Assembly: GCF_003326795.1 (NCBI RefSeq)
Contig: NZ_JPWI01000001.1
Location: 124,001-188,000 of the forward strand
From: Thalassospira profundimaris
Lineage (GTDB): Bacteria > Pseudomonadota > Alphaproteobacteria > Rhodospirillales > Thalassospiraceae
Direction: 5' to 3'
Length of the DNA stretch: 64,000 nucleotides
This document shows positions 41,566-49,570 of the stretch, in pieces. Both the position numbers and the translations under genes were made by a program. Below the pieces are notes generated by a model, which was given only the letters and a program-made list of their open reading frames with translations, was not told the DNA's origin and searched no databases. Position 1 is the first letter of the stretch. Each line of letters starts with the position of its first letter.

Positions 41566-42776
41566 AAATAGTCTTCGTCCATCGTCATGGACCGGGACAG
41601 TTTGTTCATCTTGCCTGCCATCTGGCCAATACCGGATGGCAGGTTTCCTTCCTGTGCGAAGCAATGAATGTTCGACTGCCTGGCATCCGCATCCTCCGGC
41701 AACGCGTCACGCCACCGGCACCGACAACACCATTTGGACAATATCATCAGGAAGTCGGTCTCAGGGCGGCGACCACCCTTGATGCACTTGTTCGCGAAGA
41801 AGGACCGCCCGATATCGTTTACGGGCATATCGGATGGGGCAGCATGATGTTTGCCCGCGATGTGCTGCCGGCGACACCGCTGATCGGTTATTGCGAACAT
41901 TACTATCATGCCAGTGGCCGCGATGTCGGGTTTGACCCGAATGATCAGGTTCCCCTGCAAAAGCGCACGCAATTACGCCTGCGCAATGTTGCGCAACTTG
42001 CCAGCCTTGATCATCTTGATGCGGCGATCAGCCCGACACACTGGCAAAAATCGGCCTTTCCAGATGCCTATCACCACAAGATCGGCGTGTGCCATGACGG
42101 GATCGATATCCATCGATGCCGTCCAAATGCACAGGCCAGCTTCACATTGCCAGATGGCCGGGTTCTTACGCGCGAGGACAGGGTGATTACCTATGTCGCG
42201 CGCGATCTTGAACCCTATCGCGGGTTCCCGACCTTTATGCATGCCGCAGTCAGACTTGCAAAACGCGATCCGTCGGTGCAGTTCGTCGTCGCCGGGGGCG
42301 ATGGCGTCAGTTACGGACAGGTGCGCCGCGACGGGCAGAAATGGCGCGATGTCATGATGGCAGAAACCGGTCTTGATCCGTCACGCATTCATTTTCTGGG
42401 TCAGATCAGCCATGACCAGCTTGTGCGGGTCTATCAGATCAGCTCGGCACATATCTATCTGACATATCCGTTTGTGCTGTCATGGTCCGCACTTGAAGCC
42501 ATGGCGTGCGGGGCATTGCTCATCGCATCGGATACCGGCCCCTGTCACGATATTATCAGCGATCAGCAAAACGGCCTTCTGACCGATTTCTGGGACAGCG
42601 ACAGCCTTGCCGAAAAAATGGCGTATTGCCTTGAGAATCAGGAACGGCTTGCGCATTTGCGCGAAAATGCGCGCAAGACAATCACAAACCGGTTCGAATT
42701 GCACAAATGCCTGCAAAGACAAACCAGCCTGATTGAAAGAATGGTCGCGGGAAAGGTCGGTGCTGGAAGTACTTGA
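41562..42776 (+). CDS. Glycosyltransferase family 4 protein
   Basis: This 404-residue GT-B protein starts MKIVFVHRHGPGQFVHLACH and has PDIVYGHIGWGSMMFARDV in the N-terminal half, then YVARDLEPYRGFPTFMHA, FLGQISHDQLVRVYQISSAH and LSWSALEAMACGALLIASD in the donor-binding half. The E-x7-E region is altered at its start but keeps EAMACG. It is unlike the two paralogous GT4 proteins on the other strand. It is translated with the MarR-like regulator through an ATGA overlap. The sugar is unknown. Confidence 0.9.
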   Translation: MKIVFVHRHGPGQFVHLACHLANTGWQVSFLCEAMNVRLPGIRILRQRVTPPAPTTPFGQYHQEVGLRAATTLDALVREEGPPDIVYGHIGWGSMMFARDVLPATPLIGYCEHYYHASGRDVGFDPNDQVPLQKRTQLRLRNVAQLASLDHLDAAISPTHWQKSAFPDAYHHKIGVCHDGIDIHRCRPNAQASFTLPDGRVLTREDRVITYVARDLEPYRGFPTFMHAAVRLAKRDPSVQFVVAGGDGVSYGQVRRDGQKWRDVMMAETGLDPSRIHFLGQISHDQLVRVYQISSAHIYLTYPFVLSWSALEAMACGALLIASDTGPCHDIISDQQNGLLTDFWDSDSLAEKMAYCLENQERLAHLRENARKTITNRFELHKCLQRQTSLIERMVAGKVGAGST

Positions 42777-42899
42777 TCATCTCAATATTCCCTGCTGCAC
42801 CGATCAATCATGCTATTTGGCTCAAAGGATGATGTGAATATACGGTGTTCAAGACGCCGAACCTCTGGCATCCGAAAACCATCCGAAAAGATACTGACT

Positions 42900-43571
42900 T
42901 TAAATCTGGACGGTCAGGGCTTCGGAATTCAGGTCGAATCTTTTGGTCAACTCTATCGGCATCACGCATTCACGAGCATTAGAGTCACTGAGCAAATACG
43001 ACGTTGTTTGCGGTTCACGGTATGCATCCATTTCCGTCTTCGAAGCCCTAACATAAAGCCCGCGAATCAAACGAAAACACCCGCTGTGGGTAACGACCAC
43101 ATGTGGTTGATCGGTAGAGAGCCGGGCAAGCCAGCGTTCAATTCTTGCGCAAAGCTGACTTTTGCTCTCTCCTCCGGGGACCTGATAGTCCCATAGATCG
43201 CGCTGGTGGGCGCCAAACTCTGCTGGACGGATCCGGGAAACTTCCGACAAAGTCATACCTTCCCATGCACCATAATTACGTTCCGCAATCGCATCATGAC
43301 TTTGGAATGCCGAATACCGGATTCCCCAGGAATCAGCGAGGATCGAGGCTGTCTGGCGGGCGCGACCAAGCGGACTGCAGATGTAACTGACGGTGCCGGT
43401 TGCAGACAACTTTGTCCAAATGTCACGCGTGTTCTCTGCAACGGCGCAAATCTGGCGAAAACCGTTCAGGGTCAAGGGGGTATCCTGCCCACCTTGCAAG
43501 CGTCCTTCGATGTTCCACTGGGTTTCACCGTGGCGGATAAGCAGAATGGTCGGGAGTTTGGTTTCAGACAT
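42900..43571 (-). CDS. Histidine phosphatase family protein (phosphoglycerate-mutase-like)
   Basis: This 223-residue cytoplasmic protein has the catalytic LLIRHGETQWNIEGRLQGG (phosphohistidine in RHGE, about residues 13-16), SPLGRARQTASILADSWG, the acid/base region ERNYGAWEGMTL and VVVTHSGCFRLIRGLYV with the second His. Members act on sugar phosphates, cofactor precursors or phosphoproteins, so the substrate is open. It lies after the ABC operon but behind a strong terminator and is convergent with the GT4 gene. No strong ribosome binding site precedes the ATG at 43571. A link with phosphoglycerate uptake next door is possible but unproven. Confidence 0.9.
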   Translation of the reverse strand: MSETKLPTILLIRHGETQWNIEGRLQGGQDTPLTLNGFRQICAVAENTRDIWTKLSATGTVSYICSPLGRARQTASILADSWGIRYSAFQSHDAIAERNYGAWEGMTLSEVSRIRPAEFGAHQRDLWDYQVPGGESKSQLCARIERWLARLSTDQPHVVVTHSGCFRLIRGLYVRASKTEMDAYREPQTTSYLLSDSNARECVMPIELTKRFDLNSEALTVQI

Positions 43572-43598
43572 TTTCTAATCTTCGTGAAGCGGGTCATG

Positions 43599-43635
43599 AA
43601 AAATGGGCACTGAACGATCATGACGTTCAGTGCCC
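43599..43635 (-). terminator. Rho-independent terminator of the ABC transporter operon
   Basis: The 11-base arms GGGCACTGAAC and GTTCAGTGCCC pair perfectly; on the minus strand ATTTTTC follows. It lies 14 bases after the ATPase stop codon. Confidence 0.92.
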
Positions 43636-43648
43636 CGGCTTTTCGAAA

Positions 43649-44722
43649 TCAGTCGCGGATCAGAACCGCCTGAGCAGGATCAAGCTTCAAGATAACCTGT
43701 TTCCCCTTTTCCATCCGCTTCTGGCCACGCGTGTGGCGTTCATCGACCAACAGTTCCTGTCCATTGACATCAACGGCATAACGTACCATTCCGCCGAGGA
43801 ACTCGGCCGATACAACCGAGCCCGACAGGGGGTCTTTCGTACTGTCGCTGCCAAACTCGATACTTTCGGGACGCACCACCAACCGTGCCTTGCCGGTTGC
43901 TTCGTCTGCACTAACGGGAATGCGAAGGCCGGCACCGCAATCGAAGCTCCTGCCATCCGCAGACGGGACGACCTCGCCTTCGAGGATGTTTGCCGTGCCA
44001 AGGAACTTTGCAACAAAGCTGTTGGCCGGATTGTCATAAACTTCATCGGGGCGACCGATTTGCTGAACCACGCCATCTGCCATTACCGCAATACGGTCAC
44101 AGATGGTGTTGGCTTCTTCCTGATCATGGGTCACGAAGATGGTGGTAATGCCAAGACGACGTTGCAGTTTGAGCAAATCCTGACGCATCTGCACACGCAG
44201 GTTGGCATCAAGATTTGAAAGTGGTTCGTCAAGAAGCAGAACGCGCGGCTCAACCACGATGGTACGTGCAAGTGCAACGCGCTGCTGCTGCCCGCCCGAA
44301 AGCTGTGACGGGAAACGTTCGGCATAATCACCCATGCCAACCAGTTCCAGCGCAGCACGGACTTTCGGGCCAATCTCGGATGCCGGGACCTTGCGTTCTT
44401 CAAGGCCAAAGGCAACGTTTTTGGCAACCGTCATATGCGGCCAAAGTGCATAGCTTTGGAACACCATGCCGACATTACGCTGCCAGGGAACGGAACCGAC
44501 AATATCCTGACCATCCAGTTTGATCTGACCTTTAGGGGTCGGACCAAATCCGGCAATGGCACGTAACAGCGTGGATTTTCCCGAACCCGACGGCCCGAGA
44601 AAAGCAAAGAATTCGCCTGGACGAATGGCAAGATTGACCCCTTTGAGAACTTCGGTATTACCGAATGACAGGGAAAGATTTTCAATGTCGATCTGAACCG
44701 GTGAGGTTTGCATCGTGGTCAT
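43649..44722 (-). CDS. ABC transporter ATP-binding protein (FbpC/PotA-type)
   Basis: This 357-residue ATPase powers the adjacent permease. Walker A is FLGPSGSGKSTLLRAIAG, the Q-loop follows in GMVFQSYALWPHMTV, the signature is LSGGQQQRVALARTI and Walker B LLLDEPLSNLDANLR. A C-terminal TOBE-like domain (RLVVRPESIEFG onward) is typical of iron, spermidine and phosphonate importers. The ATG at 44722 has GGAGG nine bases upstream; an earlier ATG at 44773 overlaps the permease stop by four bases and cannot be excluded. It is the last gene of the operon. Confidence 0.93.
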   Translation of the reverse strand: MTTMQTSPVQIDIENLSLSFGNTEVLKGVNLAIRPGEFFAFLGPSGSGKSTLLRAIAGFGPTPKGQIKLDGQDIVGSVPWQRNVGMVFQSYALWPHMTVAKNVAFGLEERKVPASEIGPKVRAALELVGMGDYAERFPSQLSGGQQQRVALARTIVVEPRVLLLDEPLSNLDANLRVQMRQDLLKLQRRLGITTIFVTHDQEEANTICDRIAVMADGVVQQIGRPDEVYDNPANSFVAKFLGTANILEGEVVPSADGRSFDCGAGLRIPVSADEATGKARLVVRPESIEFGSDSTKDPLSGSVVSAEFLGGMVRYAVDVNGQELLVDERHTRGQKRMEKGKQVILKLDPAQAVLIRD

Positions 44723-44769
44723 GGTGTCGGCCTCCGCGCGACGATTATTGGAAGGATTGCTTGTGACGG

Positions 44770-46500
44770 TCATGCGACGTCCCCTGTGGCTTGTTCCATG
44801 CTGCTGCGCTGTTGACGCGCACGGTCAACCATGCGGTGTGACAGATAGGTCGCCAGACCAACAATGATCACAGCCATCACACCCAGTGCCGCACCCGGAC
44901 CACGCCCGGCAGCCGACTGCATGAACAGATAAAGTCCATAGGCAAGCGGTGCGTCATTTTCAGTCGAAACAAGCATGATGGTTGCGGAAAGTTCCACCGC
45001 TGCGGTCGAGAAGCTGGTGACAAAGCCAGCGACAAGGCCGCTTGCCATCAGCGGTACAACAATGCGTCGAACTGTACGGAACTTGGATGCACCAAGGTTT
45101 TCCGATGCTTCTTCAAGCGACGGGGAAACCTGCTGCAAGGCAGCGGTGCAAGAACGAAGCGCATAAGGCAAACGGCGTACAGCAAGGGCAATAACAATAA
45201 TCCCCCACCAGGTTGCCATTGGCTGATCGGTGAATGGCATATTCACGCCATAGAACACACGCAGATAACCGATACCAAGCACGACGCCCGGAACCGCAAG
45301 GGCCGAAACCGCAAGGTAATCAAGCCATTTACGACCAATCACATTGGTGCGCATCACCACATAGGCAATCGCCGTTCCAAGAACGATATCAATAACCCCG
45401 GCAAGACCGGCATAGATCAGTGTGTTCTTGATAAAGGTCCAGGCAGAGGTAAATGCCGTGCCATAGTGGCTGGTGGTGAAGCTGTCGGGCAGGACACTAA
45501 AGGACCAGACAGAGCCGAATGACAGCAGCAACAAGCCCAGATGCGGGGCCAGAACGATCCCCAGGATCGAGAAAATCACAACATAGCAAAGGATGGCTTC
45601 ATGTGAGCGCAGATCGCGCTTGGAAAGGCCGCCACCGCCTTTTTGCGTGGTCGAGTAATCCTTGCCGCGCATGCCAAGGAACGCCACCCACATCGCAAAG
45701 ACCGAGAAGACGATCAGGATACAGGAAATCACATATCCCATCGGGTCAGAGATACCGATCGACGAAATACGCAGATAAGCCTGCGGGGCCAGCATGGTGT
45801 TGACGTTCAGCAAAAGCGGCGTCCCCAGATCGTCAAAAACCTTGACGAACACCAGCGACGCACCGGCGATATAGCCAGGCATGGCTAGCGGGAAGACAAT
45901 TCGGCGGAACAGACGGAAGCCGCTTGAACCCAGCATCTGGCCTGCTTCTTCCATCGAACGGTCAATGTTCTGAAGGCTGGCACTCAGATTGATCAGGATG
46001 AACGGGAAATAGTGGATCGACTGAACAAAGATGACCCCATTCAGACCTTCCATGAAGGGAATGTCGAACCCGAACCAGTCGCGCATCAAAAGGTTTACAC
46101 TGCCATTCGATCCAAACAGCAACTGCATGGCCACAGCCCCAATAAAGGGTGGCATGATGAGTGGCACAAAGGCCAGCGTCTGGATAATGACCGAACCGGA
46201 AAAATTGAACCGGGTCGTGAAATAGGCCAGTGGCAACGCAAATGCCGACGCAAACACGACAGACATACCCGACACATAGACCGAGTTGAAGAAGGACTGG
46301 CGGAAAAGCGAACTGTTAAAGAAGTCCTGGAAGTTCACCATCGTGAACGAACCGCTGGACGGGTCCTGGAATGCCACCTGAATAACTTTCAGGACCGGCA
46401 CCAGAAGGAATGCCCCAAGGAACAGGACCACAATCCCAGCGACCATGTATGGACCAAGCGAAGAAAAACGCACCGGTCGCGCAATAGCGGCGGAGGACAT
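44770..46500 (-). CDS. Fused ABC transporter permease (two permease domains)
   Basis: This 576-residue protein joins two six-helix permease units in one chain, as in FbpB-type and 2-aminoethylphosphonate-type importers. Each half has an EAA loop: SMEEAGQMLGSSGFRLFRRI in the first and SLEEASENLGASKFRTVRRI in the second. The ATG at 46500 is eight bases after GGAG; the frame to 46599 upstream overlaps the intergenic hairpin and is not used. The solute-binding protein upstream resembles PgtC, so phosphoglycerate or a related phosphorylated acid is the likeliest substrate, by inference. Confidence 0.92.
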   Translation of the reverse strand: MSSAAIARPVRFSSLGPYMVAGIVVLFLGAFLLVPVLKVIQVAFQDPSSGSFTMVNFQDFFNSSLFRQSFFNSVYVSGMSVVFASAFALPLAYFTTRFNFSGSVIIQTLAFVPLIMPPFIGAVAMQLLFGSNGSVNLLMRDWFGFDIPFMEGLNGVIFVQSIHYFPFILINLSASLQNIDRSMEEAGQMLGSSGFRLFRRIVFPLAMPGYIAGASLVFVKVFDDLGTPLLLNVNTMLAPQAYLRISSIGISDPMGYVISCILIVFSVFAMWVAFLGMRGKDYSTTQKGGGGLSKRDLRSHEAILCYVVIFSILGIVLAPHLGLLLLSFGSVWSFSVLPDSFTTSHYGTAFTSAWTFIKNTLIYAGLAGVIDIVLGTAIAYVVMRTNVIGRKWLDYLAVSALAVPGVVLGIGYLRVFYGVNMPFTDQPMATWWGIIVIALAVRRLPYALRSCTAALQQVSPSLEEASENLGASKFRTVRRIVVPLMASGLVAGFVTSFSTAAVELSATIMLVSTENDAPLAYGLYLFMQSAAGRGPGAALGVMAVIIVGLATYLSHRMVDRARQQRSSMEQATGDVA

Positions 46501-46529
46501 GAGTATTCTCCAATGTCGGGAAATTAGGC

Positions 46530-46570
46530 CCCTGCCAGAGAGGTCAATGTGATGAAATTCTCTGGCAGGG
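46530..46570. other. Intercistronic stem-loop between binding-protein and permease genes
   Basis: CCCTGCCAGAGA and TCTCTGGCAGGG pair perfectly over 12 bases around a 17-base loop. There is no T-tail. Such loops commonly protect binding-protein messages from 3' decay, giving more binding protein than permease. Confidence 0.7.
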
Positions 46571-46652
46571 AGGGTGAGCATCATGCAGGCCCCGCGCATA
46601 CCCCCAGCGGCTGCGTGGTGGCGCTACATGACACCAGGGAGGTCAGTACAGC

Positions 46653-47999
46653 CTAGAACATGAAGCGAGCCGTATTCGCGAGCTCGGCTGCTTTCTGATA
46701 GTTCTGAACAATCTGGTTGTCCCATTCCTGCTCGATCTCAGCCTGACGGCCTTCGACCTTGTCTGTCTGCTTCTTACGCTTGGTTTTGAAAATTGCAGCA
46801 AATTCAGGATCATTTGCCTTTGCTTCGTCAACCGGAAGCGTATGAAGAAGTGCCTTGGCTTCGGCGATCAGCTTGGTTGCCTCGGCATTGGCAGAACCGT
46901 TTTCAGCCAGGGCAACTTCGGCTTCCTGGATGGCAACAACTGCTGCACGCAGGTCTTCCAGACGATAGGTCACCATGACGTCGAACAGCGAGTTCACAAC
47001 GTTATAGCGTCCCTGCGAAACAGCAGTGTCAAATTTGACTTCGGACTTGATCGAGCCGTCAAACGGGTTCGGCAGGCCCTTCGGTGCGTTTGCATAAACG
47101 CTTTTATTGACCGGAAGACGCATGATTTTCGGATCGAACAACAGGCCCTGACCGGTTTCAGACATCAGGAAGTCGATGAATTTCTTGGCTGGTTCGCTAT
47201 TCGGGGCGTTGTTGATCACACCAATGTTGGCCGGAACAAGTGCGGTGACGCTCGGATAACGGAAATCAACCGGGAAGCCCGATGCCATCGACGAGAAACC
47301 GAAGAAGTCGATAACGATACCGATGCCGAATGAACCGCTGTTCACGCCGTCCGGCACGCCAAAGCTGCGCTCGGTGATGGTTTTGGCATTACCGGAAATA
47401 TCGCGGATGGTCTGCCATCCTTTTTCCCACCCTTCGCCCTGAAGAATGGTTTCAATCGTCAGGTGCGTGGTACCGGAACGCGACGGCGCAGAAATACCGA
47501 CATGACCGTTATAGACCGGTTTTGCCAGATCTTCCCATTCGGTCGGCTCCGGAAGTTTGTAGGCGTCCATGTAACGTTCGTTCCACATGAAGCCATAACC
47601 CGACAGGGCAAAACCGGAATAGTAGCCATCCGGATCGTTGATCGGGTAACCGTTCAGTTCGCTGGCAACGCCGCCGACAGATGATTCATACTTCGCCAGA
47701 AGGCTGTTTTCTTTCAGCACCTCAAAAGCATCCGGTGCCGACGCCCAGAAGATATCGGACTGGTTGTTCTGTGCCGTTTCAATCAGGTACTTCACGCCTG
47801 ACGAGGTGCTTTTATTGACGACCTCGACGGAAATCGACGGGTTTTCCTTCATGAAGGCATTTTTGAAAACGTCGGTCAGGTCAGACGGAAACGACGTAAC
47901 AATGACAAGCTTGTCGTCGGCGGCATGGGCCGTCGCTGTGGCAAGCATTGCCGCGATCGCAACACCTGTCCCCAGGTGGCGCAGAGTCTTGTGAACCAT
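46653..47999 (-). CDS. PgtC-like solute-binding protein of the ABC transporter
   Basis: This 448-residue protein has a signal peptide (TGVAIAAMLATATAHAADD) and the fold of family 1 solute-binding proteins. It strongly recalls Salmonella PgtC: SAPSRSGTTHLTIETILQGE, GWQTIRDISGNAKTITERSF and GVPDGVNSG correspond to PgtC segments. PgtC works in phosphoglycerate sensing; here the gene is first in an operon with a permease and an ATPase, so it is probably the transport binding protein. The ATG at 47999 is used. A sigma-54 promoter precedes it. A paralogue is encoded next to the kinase. Confidence 0.9.
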   Translation of the reverse strand: MVHKTLRHLGTGVAIAAMLATATAHAADDKLVIVTSFPSDLTDVFKNAFMKENPSISVEVVNKSTSSGVKYLIETAQNNQSDIFWASAPDAFEVLKENSLLAKYESSVGGVASELNGYPINDPDGYYSGFALSGYGFMWNERYMDAYKLPEPTEWEDLAKPVYNGHVGISAPSRSGTTHLTIETILQGEGWEKGWQTIRDISGNAKTITERSFGVPDGVNSGSFGIGIVIDFFGFSSMASGFPVDFRYPSVTALVPANIGVINNAPNSEPAKKFIDFLMSETGQGLLFDPKIMRLPVNKSVYANAPKGLPNPFDGSIKSEVKFDTAVSQGRYNVVNSLFDVMVTYRLEDLRAAVVAIQEAEVALAENGSANAEATKLIAEAKALLHTLPVDEAKANDPEFAAIFKTKRKKQTDKVEGRQAEIEQEWDNQIVQNYQKAAELANTARFMF

Positions 48000-48036
48000 T
48001 TTAGACACTGGTTCCTCCCTATTTGGTTGTTCATTG

Positions 48037-48051
48037 ACCGACAATGTCGGT
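48037..48051. promoter_or_regulatory. Palindrome in the leader of the PgtC-like transport operon
   Basis: ACCGACA and TGTCGGT are perfect arms around a single A. The site lies just downstream of the sigma-54 promoter, around the expected transcription start, so it could be a repressor site or a short RNA hairpin. Confidence 0.35.
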
Positions 48052-48062
48052 AACCAAACAAG

Positions 48063-48078
48063 AGCAACGCCTATGCCA
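48063..48078 (-). promoter_or_regulatory. Sigma-54 (-24/-12) promoter of the transport operon
   Basis: On the minus strand TGGCAT-AGGCG-TTGCT matches the consensus TGGCAC-N5-TTGCW at all positions but one, with invariant GG and GC correctly spaced. It is about 64 bases upstream of the binding-protein start and follows the gene for a sigma-54 activator. Confidence 0.8.
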
Positions 48079-48164
48079 GAACACGTACTTTCCGCATGTT
48101 GCTATAAATATCTGAAAAATATGGGAAAATTTAATAACCCCCAGCACACCAAAATACTATTTGG

Positions 48165-48176
48165 GTCAATATTGAC
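48165..48176. promoter_or_regulatory. Palindrome upstream of the sigma-54 promoter, candidate activator site
   Basis: GTCAATATTGAC is a perfect 12-base palindrome about 90-110 bases upstream of the -24 element. A second partial inverted pair, TGACAC (48173-48178) with GTGTCA (48195-48200), overlaps it. Position and symmetry fit an upstream activating site for the NtrC-type regulator. Confidence 0.5.
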
Positions 48177-48211
48177 ACATTTTCAAAAAGTCACGTGTCA
48201 CAAACGACCCG

Positions 48212-49570
48212 TTATTCGGTGCTGGAAAATGTGCGTTTGTCGATCGTGTGGTACTGCATCCGAAGGTACAGTTTCTTGCGCGGGATCGACAGATAATCAG
48301 CGGTTTCCTGAACCCGTCCGCCACAACGCCGCAAGGCAGATACAATGACCTTTTTCTCAAAGGCATCAATCTGATCCGGCAATGACATGACCCCGCTATC
48401 TAGCGGATCGGATACCATCCCGGCATTTTCGAGCTGCAAGGCATAGCGTTCGGCTGCATTTACCAGTTCACGCACATTCCCTGGCCATGACTTTCCACGT
48501 AGCTCGTCAAGATTGATCTCGCTGATTTCCGGGATTGTCAAACCGTGCTTGCGACAGGCCTTGGTCACGTAGTGCACAAACAAAAGTGCGATATCATCCC
48601 CACGTTCTCGCAAGGACGGAATGGTCAGGGACGCAACCGCCAACCGATAGTAAAGATCAGCACGGAACCGTGTTTCCTCGGATGCCAGTTCGAGGTCTTC
48701 CTTGGCGGCAGCAACCACACGTACATCAATCTTGATCTGGGATTTGCCGCCGAGCCGTTCAATCACCTGCCCTTGCAAGGCACGCAAAAGCTGGGTTTGC
48801 TGGCCAAGCGGCATGCTTTCAATTTCATCAAGGAAAAGTGTTCCGCCGCTGGCCTGTTCGAGCTTGCCGATACGGCGACGATCAGCACCGGTAAACGCCC
48901 CGGTTTCATGACCAAACAACTCGCTGGCAATCAGGTTTTCGTTCAGGGCACCACAATTGATCGCGATGAACGGCCCGTCCTTGCGCGGTCCCAATTCATG
49001 TAATGCGCGGGCAACCAGCTCCTTACCGGTACCGGTTTCTCCATAGATCACCGTGTTGACATCCGCCCCGGCAACGACCGCAATTTGCGCGCGCAGACGC
49101 TCGATTTTCGGGTGGTTGCCCATGATGTGGTTTTCGATCTTGTAACCGTCCGGACTGCTATTGCTCAGACGGCGGTTCTCCAGAACCAGCCGGCGGAGTT
49201 CGGCTGCACGCGCCATAACCGCAAGCAAAGTGTCAGGGTCAGCGGGCTTTTCGATGAAATCATAGGCCCCGGCTTTGACCGCCTTGGTTGCCATTGGAAT
49301 ATCACCGTGCCCGGTCACGATAATAACCGGGATTTTCGGATCAATGCGTTTAACCGCATCCAGCACGCCAAACCCGTCCATCCCCGGCATTCGCAGATCT
49401 GTCAGGACCACACCCGGCCAACCTGCATCCAGGGTCGCAATTGCCGCCGCCCCGTCTTCGAACGGATGCGGGGTGAAGTCATTCAAATGCAGGGTTTCTT
49501 CCCAGGCACGGCGAATTTCAGCTTCGTCGTCAATCAGCAGGACAGGTGGTTTTACACTGTTATCGGTCAC
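48212..49570 (-). CDS. Sigma-54-dependent response regulator, NtrC/PgtA type
   Basis: This 452-residue activator has a receiver domain (phospho-acceptor D58 in VVLTDLRMPGMDG), a AAA+ domain with Walker A YGETGTGKE (about 176-184), the sigma-54 contact loop GAFTGAD (224-230) and LFLDEIESMP, and a Fis-type DNA-binding end (RCGGRVQETADYLSIPRKKL). It would activate the -24/-12 promoter found directly downstream. Its start overlaps the kinase stop by four bases, so it forms an operon with the sensor genes. Gene order and the PgtC-like partners point to a PgtA role. Confidence 0.95.
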   Translation of the reverse strand: MTDNSVKPPVLLIDDEAEIRRAWEETLHLNDFTPHPFEDGAAAIATLDAGWPGVVLTDLRMPGMDGFGVLDAVKRIDPKIPVIIVTGHGDIPMATKAVKAGAYDFIEKPADPDTLLAVMARAAELRRLVLENRRLSNSSPDGYKIENHIMGNHPKIERLRAQIAVVAGADVNTVIYGETGTGKELVARALHELGPRKDGPFIAINCGALNENLIASELFGHETGAFTGADRRRIGKLEQASGGTLFLDEIESMPLGQQTQLLRALQGQVIERLGGKSQIKIDVRVVAAAKEDLELASEETRFRADLYYRLAVASLTIPSLRERGDDIALLFVHYVTKACRKHGLTIPEISEINLDELRGKSWPGNVRELVNAAERYALQLENAGMVSDPLDSGVMSLPDQIDAFEKKVIVSALRRCGGRVQETADYLSIPRKKLYLRMQYHTIDKRTFSSTE

